Source: an uncultured Bacillota bacterium (GTDB lineage Bacteria > Bacillota > Clostridia > Oscillospirales > Oscillospiraceae). From it: DNA of 64,000 nucleotides. The stretch's first letter is position 1. Every line of letters starts with the position of its first letter. The stretch spans positions 1-64,000 of the forward strand of contig CANSDP010000001.1 of NCBI GenBank assembly GCA_947645675.1. The letters run 5' to 3'. A program made the position numbers and the translations under genes. The notes below the pieces were generated by a model. The model saw only the letters and a program-made list of their open reading frames with translations, searched no databases and was not told where the DNA came from. Of the stretch, positions 22,331-30,805 are shown piece by piece.

Positions 22331-25300
22331 TTAGCCCTCGTACATCTTCTGGAGCCGCAGCAGCTTCTCATAGCGCTGCTTGGCGGTCTCCTCGTTGAGT
22401 GCGAAGAGCTCCTTGGCGCGGTCGGGGAAGGAGCGGGTGAGGGAGGAGTAGCGGGCCTCGTTGAGCAGGAACTCCTGATAGCCGCCGGCGGGGGCCTTGG
22501 AGTCCACGGTCAGCTTGGCGCCCTCGGCGGCGGGGTTGAACCGGAACAGATTCCAGTAGCCGCACTCCACGGCCTTCTTCATCTCGGCCTGACAGTTCGC
22601 CATGCCGCCCTTGATGGAGTGCATCTCGCAGGGGGCGTAGCCGATGATGAGGGAGGGGCCGTGATAGGCCTCAGCCTCGGCAATGGCCTTCAGGGTCTGG
22701 TTGGGGTTGGCGCCCATGGCGATCTGAGCCACATAGACATAGCCGTAGGTCATAGCGATCTCGGCCAGGGACTTCTTGGGCATCACCTTGCCGGCGGCGG
22801 CGAACTGAGCCACCTGGCCGATGTTGGAGGCCTTGGAGGCCTGACCGCCGGTGTTGGAGTACACCTCGGTGTCGAACACGAAGATGTTCACGTCCTCGCC
22901 GGAGGCCAGCACGTGGTCCACGCCGCCGTAGCCGATGTCGTAGGCCCAGCCGTCGCCGCCGAAGATCCACACAGACTTCTTGGCCAGGTAGTCCTTCTCG
23001 GCCAGGATGGCCTTGGAGTCCTCGCAGCCGCCGGCCGCCCACTTCTCCAGCAGGGCGACCAGAGCCTTGGCGGCCTCGGCGTTGGCCTGACCGTCGTCCT
23101 TGGTCTCCAGATACTTGTCGATGATGGCCTTGTCCTCGCCCTCGGGCTGCATGGCCGCTACCTTGGCAATCAGGCGGTCGCGGATGGCCTTCTGGCCCAG
23201 ATACATGCCCAGGCCGTGCTCGGCGTTGTCCTCGAACAGGGAGTTGGCCCAAGCGGGACCCTTGCCCTCGGACGTAGTGGCGTAGGGGGAGGTGGCGGCG
23301 GGACCGCCCCAGATGGAGGAACAGCCGGTGGCGTTGGAGATATACATCCGGTCGCCGAACAGCTGGGTAATCAGACGGGCATAGGCGGTCTCGGCGCAGC
23401 CGGCGCAGGAGCCGGAGAACTCCAGCAGAGGCTTCTTGAACTGAGAGCCCTTGACGGACAGGTCGGCCATGTCCTCCTTGGCGGAGACGTTGGCCACCAT
23501 ATAGTTGAACACGTCCTGCTGAGCGGCCTCCTGCTCCTGGCCAACCATGGACAGAGCGTCCACCGGGCAGGTCTTGACGCACACGGAGCAGCCCATGCAG
23601 TCCAGGGGGCTGATGGCGATGGAGAACTTGTACTGACCCTTGCCCTTGCCGGCCTTCACGTCCACGATCTTGGCGGCCTCGGGAGCCTTGGTGGCCTCGT
23701 CCTCAGTGAGGGCGAAGGGGCGGATGGTGGCGTGGGGGCAGACATAGGAGCACTGGTTGCACTGAATGCACTTGGAGGAGTCCCAGGTGGGCACGGAGAC
23801 GGCCACGCCCCGCTTCTCATAGGCGGCGGCGCCCAGCTCGAAGGTGCCGTCCACATAGGGCTCGAAGGCGGAGACGGGCAGGCTGTCGCCGTCCATGCGG
23901 TCCACAGGATCCAGGACGTTGTTCACCAGGTCCACCAGCTTGACGGGGCCGGTGTGCTTGTTCTCCTTGGGGGCATCGACCGCGTCCTTCCAGGAGGCGG
24001 GCACGTCGAACTTCTTGAAGGCGGTGGCGCCGGCGTCGATGGCCTTGTGGTTCATGTCCACAATGTCCTGGCCCTTCTTCAGGTAGGAGTGGGTGGCGGC
24101 GTCCTTCATATACTGGATGGCCTCGGCCTCGGGCATTACCTTGGCCAGGGCGAAGAAGGCGGACTGGAGGATGGTGTTGGTGCGCTTGCCCATGCCGATC
24201 TCGCGGGCCAGGTCAATGGCGTTGATGGTGTAGACCTGGATGTTGTTCTCGGCGATATACCGCTTGGCTACGGCGGGCATGTGCTTATCCAGCTCCTCGG
24301 GGGTCCACTGGCAGTTGATGAGGAAGGTGCCGCCGGGCTTCACGTCCCGGACCATGGGGAAGCCCTTGACGATATAGGCGGGCACGTGGCAGGCCACGAA
24401 GTCAGCCTTGTTGATATAATAGGGGGCGCGGATGGGCTGGTCACCGAAGCGCAGATGGCTCACGGTCACGCCGCCGGTCTTCTTGGAATCGTACTGGAAG
24501 TACGCCTGCACATACTTGTCGGTGTGGTCGCCGATGATCTTGATGGAGTTCTTGTTGGCGCCCACGGTGCCGTCGCCGCCCAGACCCCAGAACTTGACCT
24601 CGATGGTGCCCTCGGCGGCGGTGTTGGGGGCGGCCTTCTCCGTCAGGGAGGTATTGGTCACGTCGTCCACGATGCCCATGGTGAAGTGGTTGGCGGGGGC
24701 ATCCTGAGCCAGGTTCTCATACACGGCAAAGACGCTGCGGGGCGGGGTGTCCTTGGAGCCCAGGCCGTAGCGGCCGGCCACAACGGTCTTGCCGGTGATA
24801 CCGGCGCCGGCCAGAGCGGTGACAACGTCCATATACAGGGGATCGCCCAGAGCGCCGGGCTCCTTGGTCCGGTCCAGAACGGCGATCTTCTTGGCGGTGG
24901 CGGGGATGGCGGCAATCAGCTTGTCGGCCCGGAAGGGGCGGTACAGGCGGACCTTAACCAGACCCACCTTCTCGCCGTGGGCGTTCAGGTAGTCGATGAC
25001 CTCCTCGGCCACGTCGCAGATGGAGCCCATGGCGATGATGACCCGGTCGGCGTCGGGGGCGCCGTAGTAGTTGAACAGCTGATAGTCGGTGCCCAGCTTG
25101 GCGTTGATCTTGCCCATATACTCCTCGACGATCTCGGGCAGGGCGTCGTAGTACTTGTTGCAGGCCTCGCGGTGCTGGAAGAAGATGTCGCCGTTCTCAT
25201 GGGAGCCGCGCATGGTGGGATGCTCGGGGTTCAGAGCGCGGGCGCGGAAAGCCTTCACGGCGTCCATGTCCACCATCTCGCCCAGGTCCTTGTAGTCCCA

Positions 25301-25855
25301 GATGGCGACCTTCTGGATCTCATGGGAGGTGCGGAAGCCGTCGAAGAAGTTGATAAAGGGAACGCGGCCCTTGATAGCGGCCAGGTGGGCCACGGGAGCC
25401 AGGTCCATAACCTCCTGCACGTTGCCCTCGGCCAGCATGGCGAAGCCGGTCTGACGGCAGGCCATCACGTCGGAGTGGTCGCCGAAGATGTTCAGGGACT
25501 GAGCGGCCACGGTACGGGCGGAGACGTGGAACACGCCGGGCAGCAGCTCGCCGGCGATCTTGTACATGTTGGGGATCATCAGCAGCAGGCCCTGAGAGGC
25601 GGTGTAGGTGGTGGTCAGCGCGCCCGCGTTGAGAGAGCCGTGGACGGTGCCGGCAGCGCCCGCCTCAGACTGCATTTCGATGACCTTCACGGTGTCGCCA
25701 AAGATATTTTTCTGCCCCTGAGCGGCCCACTGGTCCACATAGTCGGCCATGGGACTGGACGGCGTGATGGGGTAAATGCCGGCTACCTCGGTAAAGGCGT
25801 AGCTGACATACGCGGCGGCGTTGTTGCCGTCCATGGTTTTGAATTTTCTTGCCAT
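22331..25855 (-). CDS. nifJ: Pyruvate:ferredoxin (flavodoxin) oxidoreductase
   Basis: A single 1174-residue chain, the usual length for homodimeric PFOR, which turns pyruvate and CoA into acetyl-CoA, CO2 and reduced ferredoxin. In order: the pyrimidine-binding domain (AGIYPITPSSPMADYVDQWA), domain II, the gamma/EKR region (GLGGDGTVGANKNSIKIIG), an 8Fe ferredoxin domain with two Cys clusters (CIQCNQCSYVCPHA about 694, CMGCSVCVKTCPVDA about 750), and the TPP domain with CAGCAETAYARL and GDGWAYDIGYGGVDHV plus TEVYSNTGGQASKAS. It is central to anaerobic energy metabolism. The gene stands alone with its own terminator. An inverted repeat at 25934 may control it. Confidence 0.98.
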   Translation of the reverse strand: MARKFKTMDGNNAAAYVSYAFTEVAGIYPITPSSPMADYVDQWAAQGQKNIFGDTVKVIEMQSEAGAAGTVHGSLNAGALTTTYTASQGLLLMIPNMYKIAGELLPGVFHVSARTVAAQSLNIFGDHSDVMACRQTGFAMLAEGNVQEVMDLAPVAHLAAIKGRVPFINFFDGFRTSHEIQKVAIWDYKDLGEMVDMDAVKAFRARALNPEHPTMRGSHENGDIFFQHREACNKYYDALPEIVEEYMGKINAKLGTDYQLFNYYGAPDADRVIIAMGSICDVAEEVIDYLNAHGEKVGLVKVRLYRPFRADKLIAAIPATAKKIAVLDRTKEPGALGDPLYMDVVTALAGAGITGKTVVAGRYGLGSKDTPPRSVFAVYENLAQDAPANHFTMGIVDDVTNTSLTEKAAPNTAAEGTIEVKFWGLGGDGTVGANKNSIKIIGDHTDKYVQAYFQYDSKKTGGVTVSHLRFGDQPIRAPYYINKADFVACHVPAYIVKGFPMVRDVKPGGTFLINCQWTPEELDKHMPAVAKRYIAENNIQVYTINAIDLAREIGMGKRTNTILQSAFFALAKVMPEAEAIQYMKDAATHSYLKKGQDIVDMNHKAIDAGATAFKKFDVPASWKDAVDAPKENKHTGPVKLVDLVNNVLDPVDRMDGDSLPVSAFEPYVDGTFELGAAAYEKRGVAVSVPTWDSSKCIQCNQCSYVCPHATIRPFALTEDEATKAPEAAKIVDVKAGKGKGQYKFSIAISPLDCMGCSVCVKTCPVDALSMVGQEQEAAQQDVFNYMVANVSAKEDMADLSVKGSQFKKPLLEFSGSCAGCAETAYARLITQLFGDRMYISNATGCSSIWGGPAATSPYATTSEGKGPAWANSLFEDNAEHGLGMYLGQKAIRDRLIAKVAAMQPEGEDKAIIDKYLETKDDGQANAEAAKALVALLEKWAAGGCEDSKAILAEKDYLAKKSVWIFGGDGWAYDIGYGGVDHVLASGEDVNIFVFDTEVYSNTGGQASKASNIGQVAQFAAAGKVMPKKSLAEIAMTYGYVYVAQIAMGANPNQTLKAIAEAEAYHGPSLIIGYAPCEMHSIKGGMANCQAEMKKAVECGYWNLFRFNPAAEGAKLTVDSKAPAGGYQEFLLNEARYSSLTRSFPDRAKELFALNEETAKQRYEKLLRLQKMYEG

Positions 25856-25933
25856 AAGAAGTTCCCTACTTTCTTCCTAATTTCGCTGGGGTCCTCTGCC
25901 CTATTTTACAGGCCTGTCCCCATCTGACCAATC

Positions 25934-25956
25934 ATGAAAACAGTTATAGTTTTCAT
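25934..25956. promoter_or_regulatory. Palindrome upstream of nifJ
   Basis: ATGAAAAC-AGTTATA-GTTTTCAT, perfect eight-base arms, about 80 bases before the nifJ start. It is a candidate operator; no regulator is assigned. The rest of the 359-base gap at 25856-26214 holds no gene that could be supported. Confidence 0.4.
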
Positions 25957-26214
25957 AGCTGTATGGTTATATCGGGACAGGTCCGCGGCGGCCCCGGCAG
26001 ACCGGGCGCGCCTTGGATTTCCAAACACATGTAGTTTATCACTTTTTCTTTTGTTTGTAAACTTTTCAACTGAAAAATTTTCCCCATCAAAGAAAGAAAA
26101 TTCCGCGCCCCTCTCTGCCCGGGGCAGGGCCGGAGGAGAGGGATGAAAAACCGCCTCGCCGGCGCTTGGACCGGTGGGGCGGTGTGATAATAATAAGTTC
26201 GGTAAGTAGGGGGA

Positions 26215-26895
26215 TCACTCTCCCAGGGCGGTGTTGGAGATGAGCGCGCCAAACTCCTCAACGTCCACAGGCAGCCAAACGCTCTTTTCCTTGCCATTGA
26301 TGTCGGCCTTGACCAGTTCAAAGTTTACATCGAAGTCGGCGGTATTCTCGGTGGGAGTCAGGGCGGAGAGGCCTTCGGCCATCTTGTTGATGATGGCGCT
26401 GTACAGGGTGGCCTCATCGGCGGAAAGCAGGGTCTCGTCAGACATGATATCGGTCATGATCTGCTGGAGGATATTGTCCATGGCGCCGGACTCGAAGGTG
26501 TTGATGGTGCAGGTGACCACGGCGGTGCCCGCCTTCTCGTCGGACTCCTTCACCTTGGCGGTGAGGGTCACGTCTTTGAACATGTTCATGAAAGCGTCTA
26601 CAACAGCTCTGGCATCCTCAGTGCTGCCGCCCTCCATCTCGGAGACCAGCTGCTCAGCCAGCTCGTCATAGATATTGTCCTCAAGGCCCATATCCTTCCG
26701 GGCCGCGGCCTCGTCGGCGTAGCCGAACAGCTCTACGGCGGTGGAGGCATCATTTTTCAAAATCATGTCAAACAAGGCTACCGCCACCTGGTCGGGGGAA
26801 GCGATGTCCTCTTTGCTTCCGCAGCTGGTCAGTGTCAGGGAGAACAGCATGAGCATTGCCAGCAGCAGCGCGGGGATTCTCTGGATTTTTTTCAT
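26215..26895 (-). CDS. Secreted lipoprotein, DUF5105-like
   Basis: A 226-residue protein with a lipoprotein signal (MKKIQRIPALLLAMLMLFSL, then TLTSCGSK) and a helical external domain (DQVAVALFDMILKNDASTAV, YDELAEQLVSEMEGG), with a final strand-rich part (VDVEEFGALISNTALGE). The pattern fits the DUF4878/DUF5105 group of Firmicute lipoproteins, whose role is unknown. ATG 26895 follows AAAAGGAGTGA; the GTG nine bases earlier falls in the ribosome site. Confidence 0.75.
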   Translation of the reverse strand: MKKIQRIPALLLAMLMLFSLTLTSCGSKEDIASPDQVAVALFDMILKNDASTAVELFGYADEAAARKDMGLEDNIYDELAEQLVSEMEGGSTEDARAVVDAFMNMFKDVTLTAKVKESDEKAGTAVVTCTINTFESGAMDNILQQIMTDIMSDETLLSADEATLYSAIINKMAEGLSALTPTENTADFDVNFELVKADINGKEKSVWLPVDVEEFGALISNTALGE

Positions 26896-27077
26896 TGAAG
26901 TCACTCCTTTTCAACATTCGGTCTCAGACCGCAAACGATATTATACAAGGGGTAGATGGAAAAATCAACTATCAAATAAGAAATTTAGAGAATCTTAATA
27001 TATCCGCCTATGTTGCATTTTTCCCAAAATACCGTTACAATGGAGCAAAGCGCAAATCTCCTTTGGAGGTGGAGAAA

Positions 27078-28595
27078 ATGGTCCGTTCAATTCAATCCCT
27101 GGGGCTACACGGAGTGACCGGCTATCTGGTTTCCGCCGAGTGCGACCTGTCCGGCGGCCTGCCCGCCTTTACGGTGGTGGGCCTGCCTGACACCGCCGTC
27201 AGCGAGGCCCGGGAGCGGGTGCGCGCCGCCATCAAGAACTGCGGCTTCACCTTCCCGGTCAGCCGGATTACCGTCAATCTGGCCCCCGCCCATCTGAAAA
27301 AGGTGGGCACCCTCTACGATCTCCCGATGCTGGTGGGCATTCTGGCCGCCGGCAAGCAGCTGCGCCTGCCCAGGGAGAACTGCGCCTTCATCGGCGAGCT
27401 GTCCCTGTCCGGCCAGCTCCGGCCCTGCGCCGGGATGCTGTCCATGGCCCTGGCCGCCAAGCGGGCCGGGATTGAGGCTTTGTATGTCCCCGCCGAGAAC
27501 GCCGCCGAGGCCACCTTGGCCGAGGGACCGGTGGTCTATCCTGTCCGGGATGTCATTCAGCTGGAGCGGCACCTCACCGGCGAGGAGCCCATCGCCCCCG
27601 CCCAGCCCTGGAAGCCCGCCCCCGCCGCCTTCCAGTGCCCCGATATGGCCGAGGTCAAGGGTCAGGACCAGGTGAAGCGGGCCCTGGAGATTGCCGCCGC
27701 CGGGGGGCACAGCGTCCTGATGTCCGGCCCTCCGGGGACGGGCAAGTCCATGCTGGCCCGCCGCCTGCCCGGTATTCTGCCCGACATGACCCGCCAGGAG
27801 GCTTTGGAGTGTACCGAGGTCCACTCCATCATGGGCCAGACCAGCGCCAAACAGCCCCTCATCACCCTGCGGCCCTTCCGCTCCCCCCACCACACGGTGT
27901 CCTCCACCGGTATGGCCGGGGGCGGCTCAAACCCCCGGCCCGGGGAAATCTCCCTGGCCCACAACGGGGTCCTCTTTCTGGACGAGCTGCCCGAGTTCCC
28001 CAAGGAGGTGCTGGAGGTCCTCCGCCAGCCCCTGGAGGACGGAGAGGTCAACATCTCCCGAGCGGCGGGGAGCGTCACCTACCCCGCCCGGTTTATGTTG
28101 GTATGCGCCATGAACCCCTGCAAATGCGGCTGGTACGGCCATCCCTCGGGGCGCTGCCGGTGTACTGAGGCGGAGGTGAAAAAATACCTCTCCCGCCTCT
28201 CCGGCCCCCTTCTGGACCGGCTGGACCTGTTTGTGGAGGTGGCCCCCCTGGAGTTTGACGAGCTGGCCCAGCGGGACCGGGCGGAGACCTCCGCCCAGGT
28301 GAAGGAGCGGGTGGACGCCGCCCGGGCCCTCCAGACCGCCCGGCAGAAGGACACCGGCGCGGCCGGAAACGCCCAGCTCACCCGGGAGGGTCTGGACCGC
28401 TTCTGCGCCCTGGACGAGGCCTGCCAGCGGCTGATGAAGGGGGCCTTCGACCGGATGGGCCTCACCGCCCGGAGCTACGACCGCATTCTGCGGGTGGCCC
28501 GGACCATCGCCGATTTGGACGGCGGCGGGGATATCCAGCCCGCCCACCTGGCCGAGGCCCTGCAATACCGCCCGCCGGAGTATTTGAGGCGTTGA
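27078..28595 (+). CDS. comM: YifB/ComM family Mg-chelatase-like AAA+ ATPase
   Basis: A 505-residue protein. The N-terminal Lon-like (ChlI) domain has LGLHGVTGYLVSAECDLSGG and VGLPDTAVSEARERVRAAIK. The AAA+ core has Walker A MSGPPGTGKSMLARRL (about 215), FRSPHHTVSSTGMAGGG, Walker B GVLFLDELPEFPKEVLEVLR, and zinc-like Cys in MNPCKCGWYGHPSGRCRC. A C-terminal helical lid (FDRMGLTARSYDRILRVART) completes it. The family includes ComM, a helicase that promotes branch migration during natural transformation. ATG 27078 has GGAGGTGG upstream, though the frame is open much further. Confidence 0.95.
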   Translation: MVRSIQSLGLHGVTGYLVSAECDLSGGLPAFTVVGLPDTAVSEARERVRAAIKNCGFTFPVSRITVNLAPAHLKKVGTLYDLPMLVGILAAGKQLRLPRENCAFIGELSLSGQLRPCAGMLSMALAAKRAGIEALYVPAENAAEATLAEGPVVYPVRDVIQLERHLTGEEPIAPAQPWKPAPAAFQCPDMAEVKGQDQVKRALEIAAAGGHSVLMSGPPGTGKSMLARRLPGILPDMTRQEALECTEVHSIMGQTSAKQPLITLRPFRSPHHTVSSTGMAGGGSNPRPGEISLAHNGVLFLDELPEFPKEVLEVLRQPLEDGEVNISRAAGSVTYPARFMLVCAMNPCKCGWYGHPSGRCRCTEAEVKKYLSRLSGPLLDRLDLFVEVAPLEFDELAQRDRAETSAQVKERVDAARALQTARQKDTGAAGNAQLTREGLDRFCALDEACQRLMKGAFDRMGLTARSYDRILRVARTIADLDGGGDIQPAHLAEALQYRPPEYLRR

Positions 28596-28598
28596 CCG

Positions 28599-28796
28599 CT
28601 AAATCCCCTTCGCCGCCCGATAGCCCATGGCCTTGCCGAATAAATAGGTGTAACAGATTGCCCCACAGGTGTCCCGGTCCGCCACATCACACAGGGCGAG
28701 GATGTCATTCAGCCCGATTTGATAGCCCAGCTTTGCCTTTTCGTCCATCTCTGTTTGTTCTACGTACCGCTTGATTTCTTTGATAATGGCTTCCAT
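28599..28796 (-). CDS. Small hypothetical protein (65 aa)
   Basis: ATG 28796 follows a GGAGGTTTTTCAG site. MEAIIKEIKRYVEQTEMDEK is an amphipathic helix, followed by LGYQIGLNDILALCDVADRD and GAICYTYLFGKAMGYRAAKG. No membrane segment or known domain was recognised. It is convergent with comM (three bases between the stops). Similar small helical proteins occur in Firmicute mobile elements, but this is only a resemblance. Confidence 0.6.
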   Translation of the reverse strand: MEAIIKEIKRYVEQTEMDEKAKLGYQIGLNDILALCDVADRDTCGAICYTYLFGKAMGYRAAKGI

Positions 28797-28844
28797 CTGA
28801 AAAACCTCCTTGATTTTCACCGGGAGGCATGGTATTATCAGATT

Positions 28845-28917
28845 TACCAGACCTCCGGGTGTGGTATCTATAGAGTGTTGGTATGCTTTGTAAGGGGTGC
28901 CAGCACTCTATTTTTTA
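28845..28917 (+). ncRNA. Candidate small RNA with own promoter and terminator
   Basis: TTGATT (28810-28815), 17 bases and TATTAT (28833-28838) form a sigma-A promoter. About 30 bases after the expected start begins a hairpin (AGAGTGTTGG at 28872 pairing with CCAGCACTCT) followed by ATTTTTTAA. No gene on the plus strand would use this terminator. The RNA would be about 70 nt and antisense to the end of the gene at 28908. Confidence 0.4.
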
Positions 28918-29084
28918 ATTCGGCTGTGCTGTTCTTCAATTCCCTTTCGGACTACTTCTGACCTGGAAAGCTTCTCTGCCTCACAGCATTCATCCAACCT
29001 GTGAAGCGTTTCTTTGTCCAGCCGTACACGAAGTATGAAGTCTTTAGGATTTTCTGATACAGGACGGCCTCTGCGTGCGACCAA
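28908..29084 (-). CDS. Ribbon-helix-helix (CopG/Arc-type) DNA-binding protein
   Basis: A 58-residue protein. After MVARRGRPVSENPKD comes the strand FILRVRLDKETLHRLDECCE and helix LSRSEVVRKGIEEQHSR, the standard ribbon-helix-helix plan of small plasmid/antitoxin-type regulators. The start is TTG 29084, chosen because AAAGGTGG lies eight bases upstream; the longer frame to 29225 crosses the divergent promoter region. The RGRP motif resembles an AT-hook-like basic arm. No toxin partner is adjacent. It lies directly beside the type I toxin-antitoxin candidate at 29217. Confidence 0.75.
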   Translation of the reverse strand: MVARRGRPVSENPKDFILRVRLDKETLHRLDECCEAEKLSRSEVVRKGIEEQHSRIKK

Positions 29085-29181
29085 ATAATTCACCACCTTT
29101 TCTGGTCCCACAACAATTATATGTTGGTACCACAAAAAAGTCAAGTGCTTTTTTAAAAACCGCTCAGATGGGCGGCAGAAT

Positions 29182-29210
29182 TTGACAAAGCACGACACAC
29201 GTGATAAAGT
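29182..29210 (+). promoter_or_regulatory. Promoter of the candidate type I toxin mRNA (RNA I)
   Basis: TTGACA (29182-29187), 17 bases, TAAAGT (29205-29210). The transcript would start near 29217 with a stable 5' hairpin (GCACCCATC-AATTC-GATGGGTGC, 29215-29237). Confidence 0.7.
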
Positions 29211-29318
29211 AAAAGCACCCATCAATTCGATGGGTGCAGACTGTGCGCTGTTACATAAAAGGCGGTTGGCCCACCGTTTGAACCCCTAGCAAATCCGAAC
29301 AGGGGGAGGTGGTTGCTG

Positions 29319-29414
29319 ATGGGAAACGATTTTTGGAAGGTTATCTTTCGTTTCGTGGTGTGCTCGAGCGTTGTCATCATGATTTTGCTCCTCACCGCCC
29401 CAAAAGCTTGTTAG
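29319..29414 (+). CDS. Candidate type I toxin peptide (31 aa, single membrane segment)
   Basis: ATG 29319 follows a GGGGGAGGTGG ribosome site. The peptide MGNDFWKVIFRFVVCSSVVI continues MILLLTAPKAC and stops at TAG 29412. It is a short hydrophobic helix with a charged N-terminus, as in membrane-acting type I toxins, though it is not recognisably Fst, TxpA or Hol_Tox. Sense mRNA (about 29217-29449) and a convergent antisense RNA (29491-29405) share two repeats and one hairpin. The architecture, not the peptide sequence, supports the call. Confidence 0.55.
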   Translation: MGNDFWKVIFRFVVCSSVVIMILLLTAPKAC

Positions 29415-29491
29415 CCGCCCGGATGGCACCCGAGCGGCTAACATTTTGTTAGCGTAATCCTTGGGCCAACCGTCAGTAACAGCGCCCTTCT
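29405..29491 (-). ncRNA. Candidate antisense RNA (antitoxin RNA II) of par-like locus 1
   Basis: On the minus strand TTGACA (29527-29522), 18 bases, TACAAT (29503-29498) give a start near 29491. The RNA carries GCGCTGTTAC and CGGTTGGCCCA, the same words found in the 5' region of the toxin mRNA (29245-29254 and 29263-29273). It ends at the hairpin GTTAGCCGC...GCGGCTAAC followed by AAGCTTTT. This is the layout of the pAD1 par RNA II: convergent, overlapping at the terminator, complementary to the target through direct repeats. Confidence 0.6.
29410..29449. terminator. Bidirectional terminator shared by RNA I and RNA II of locus 1
   Basis: GTTAGCCGC at 29410-29418 and GCGGCTAAC at 29434-29442 form the stem. 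T-rich tails exist in both directions (ATTTTGTT on plus, AAGCTTTT on minus). Confidence 0.7.
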
Positions 29492-29548
29492 GCGTTTATT
29501 GTACCAGACAGTCCCAGCCTTTGTCAAGATAAATGAGCAAAAAACCGG

Positions 29549-29821
29549 TTATCCCTTTCTCCACCGCTTCAAGGTTGGGAACCAACCCCGCATCATCTTC
29601 TCCGCCTCCTCCTGGGGGCCGAAGGGATGGCCGTTCTCCTCGTTGAATTTCAGGTTGAAGGCAATGATGTCGTCCATAGTGGCATCGGGGGCGGTAAAGG
29701 CCCCGTTTTGGTAGCAGTAGCGGCAGTAGTCCTCGCTGGGGATGCCGCCGGACTCGGTGCCCTTGTCCTCAGGCTTGTCCAGGGGCATAGCGCAGCACTG
29801 ACAAAACTTTCTCTCTTCCAT
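29549..29821 (-). CDS. Zinc-ribbon protein (putative zinc ribbon domain)
   Basis: A 90-residue protein: FCQCCAMPLDKPEDKGTE carries the first Cys pair and EDYCRYCYQNGAF the second, then helices TMDDIIAFNLKFNEENGHPF and EAEKMMRGWFPTLKRW. This is the small 'putative zinc ribbon' family often found alone or fused to transcriptional regulators. ATG 29821 has a GGAGG site upstream. It follows the WYL regulator gene after a 78-base gap in the same direction and may be its target or helper. Confidence 0.8.
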   Translation of the reverse strand: MEERKFCQCCAMPLDKPEDKGTESGGIPSEDYCRYCYQNGAFTAPDATMDDIIAFNLKFNEENGHPFGPQEEAEKMMRGWFPTLKRWRKG

Positions 29822-29899
29822 TGGAAAAACCTCCTTATAATGGACGGGGTCTGCCCCGTCTCTGATATAAGGATACGCCCTATAATCTGACAGGGTGTG

Positions 29900-30805
29900 T
29901 CAGGTTTCATAGACGCCCAAGGATTTTTTCAGCTCCTCTGCCAAAATGTCCCGCCAGTAGGCGGGGGAGAGCACCTCCAGCTGACTGCCAAAGGACAGGA
30001 GGAAGGACAACAGCCACTGGTCCTCCGGGAAGGTGCACGCCACCAGCAGACATCCGTCCGGCTGGGCAGTGATCTCTTTTGGGTTAAAGTAGTCCCGCAC
30101 CCGCCAGGCGGCGGAGGGGGCAAAGCGCAGCCGCAGGTCCACGCCCCGATAACCGTCAGCCTGAGGGGCCTCCAACCGCTCCGGAGGCTTTCGGGGCGGA
30201 CAGGTTTCCTCCTCCAGAGAAAGCCCCTCCATCCGCACCAGACGGAAAACGCGCCAGGCCTGCCGGGTCTGGCAGTAGGCCGACAGATACCAGCAGCCGC
30301 TTTTGAACACCAGCCGGGCGGGCTCCACCGTCCGGCGGCTTTTTTGTCCCGCAGAGCTGTAGTAGGTAAAGGACAGCAGTCTCCGCTCCAAAATGGCCCG
30401 CTTGACCAGGGAAAAATTCTCCCGCTCCGCCGCCCCGCTGCCCCAGTCGGTGAAGTCCACCTCCAGCCAGCCGTCCCCCTCCCGGCGGAACAGGGCGGAC
30501 AGCCGGGACAGGGTCTCCCCTTCCGCCGCCCCGCCGGTGGCCAGGACGGCTTGGAGGGCAAACAAAATCTCGTCCTGCTGTGCTTGAGACAGCAGAGCTT
30601 TGTCCAGCACGAACTGGTCCATCAGCCGGATGCCGCCCCCCCTGCCCTTCTGGGCGTAGACGGGGATACCGGCGGCGGAAAGCGCGTCAATGTCCCGATA
30701 GATGGTCCGCTCCGACACCTCCAGCCGCTGGGCCAGATCCCCGGCGGTAACGGCCCGTTTCTCCACCAAAAGATAGAGGATCTCAAAGAGGCGGCTGTTC
30801 TTCAT
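29900..30805 (-). CDS. WYL-domain transcriptional regulator (YafY type)
   Basis: A 301-residue protein. An N-terminal winged helix-turn-helix (RLFEILYLLVEKRAVTAGDL, then RLEVSERTIYRDIDALSAAG, about 1-55) is followed by a central linker, then the WYL domain at about 140-215 (LLSFTYYSSAGQKSRRTVEP, CWYLSAYCQTRQAWRVFRLV) and a WCX C-terminal part. WYL regulators bind nucleic-acid or nucleotide ligands. The ATG overlaps the stop of the sirtuin gene (TGATG), so the two proteins are made together. Regulation of NAD-linked functions would be a guess. Confidence 0.92.
   Translation of the reverse strand: MKNSRLFEILYLLVEKRAVTAGDLAQRLEVSERTIYRDIDALSAAGIPVYAQKGRGGGIRLMDQFVLDKALLSQAQQDEILFALQAVLATGGAAEGETLSRLSALFRREGDGWLEVDFTDWGSGAAERENFSLVKRAILERRLLSFTYYSSAGQKSRRTVEPARLVFKSGCWYLSAYCQTRQAWRVFRLVRMEGLSLEEETCPPRKPPERLEAPQADGYRGVDLRLRFAPSAAWRVRDYFNPKEITAQPDGCLLVACTFPEDQWLLSFLLSFGSQLEVLSPAYWRDILAEELKKSLGVYET

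Noticed and set aside
22619-25927. A 1102-codon open frame on the plus strand
   Set aside because: It is the mirror frame of nifJ, with Gly/Val/His/Leu-rich nonsense typical of GC-rich antisense reading; the minus strand has every PFOR motif.
29217-29449. Fst toxin homologue
   Set aside because: The locus layout resembles par, but the 31-aa peptide lacks the Fst pattern, so only a par-like architecture is claimed.
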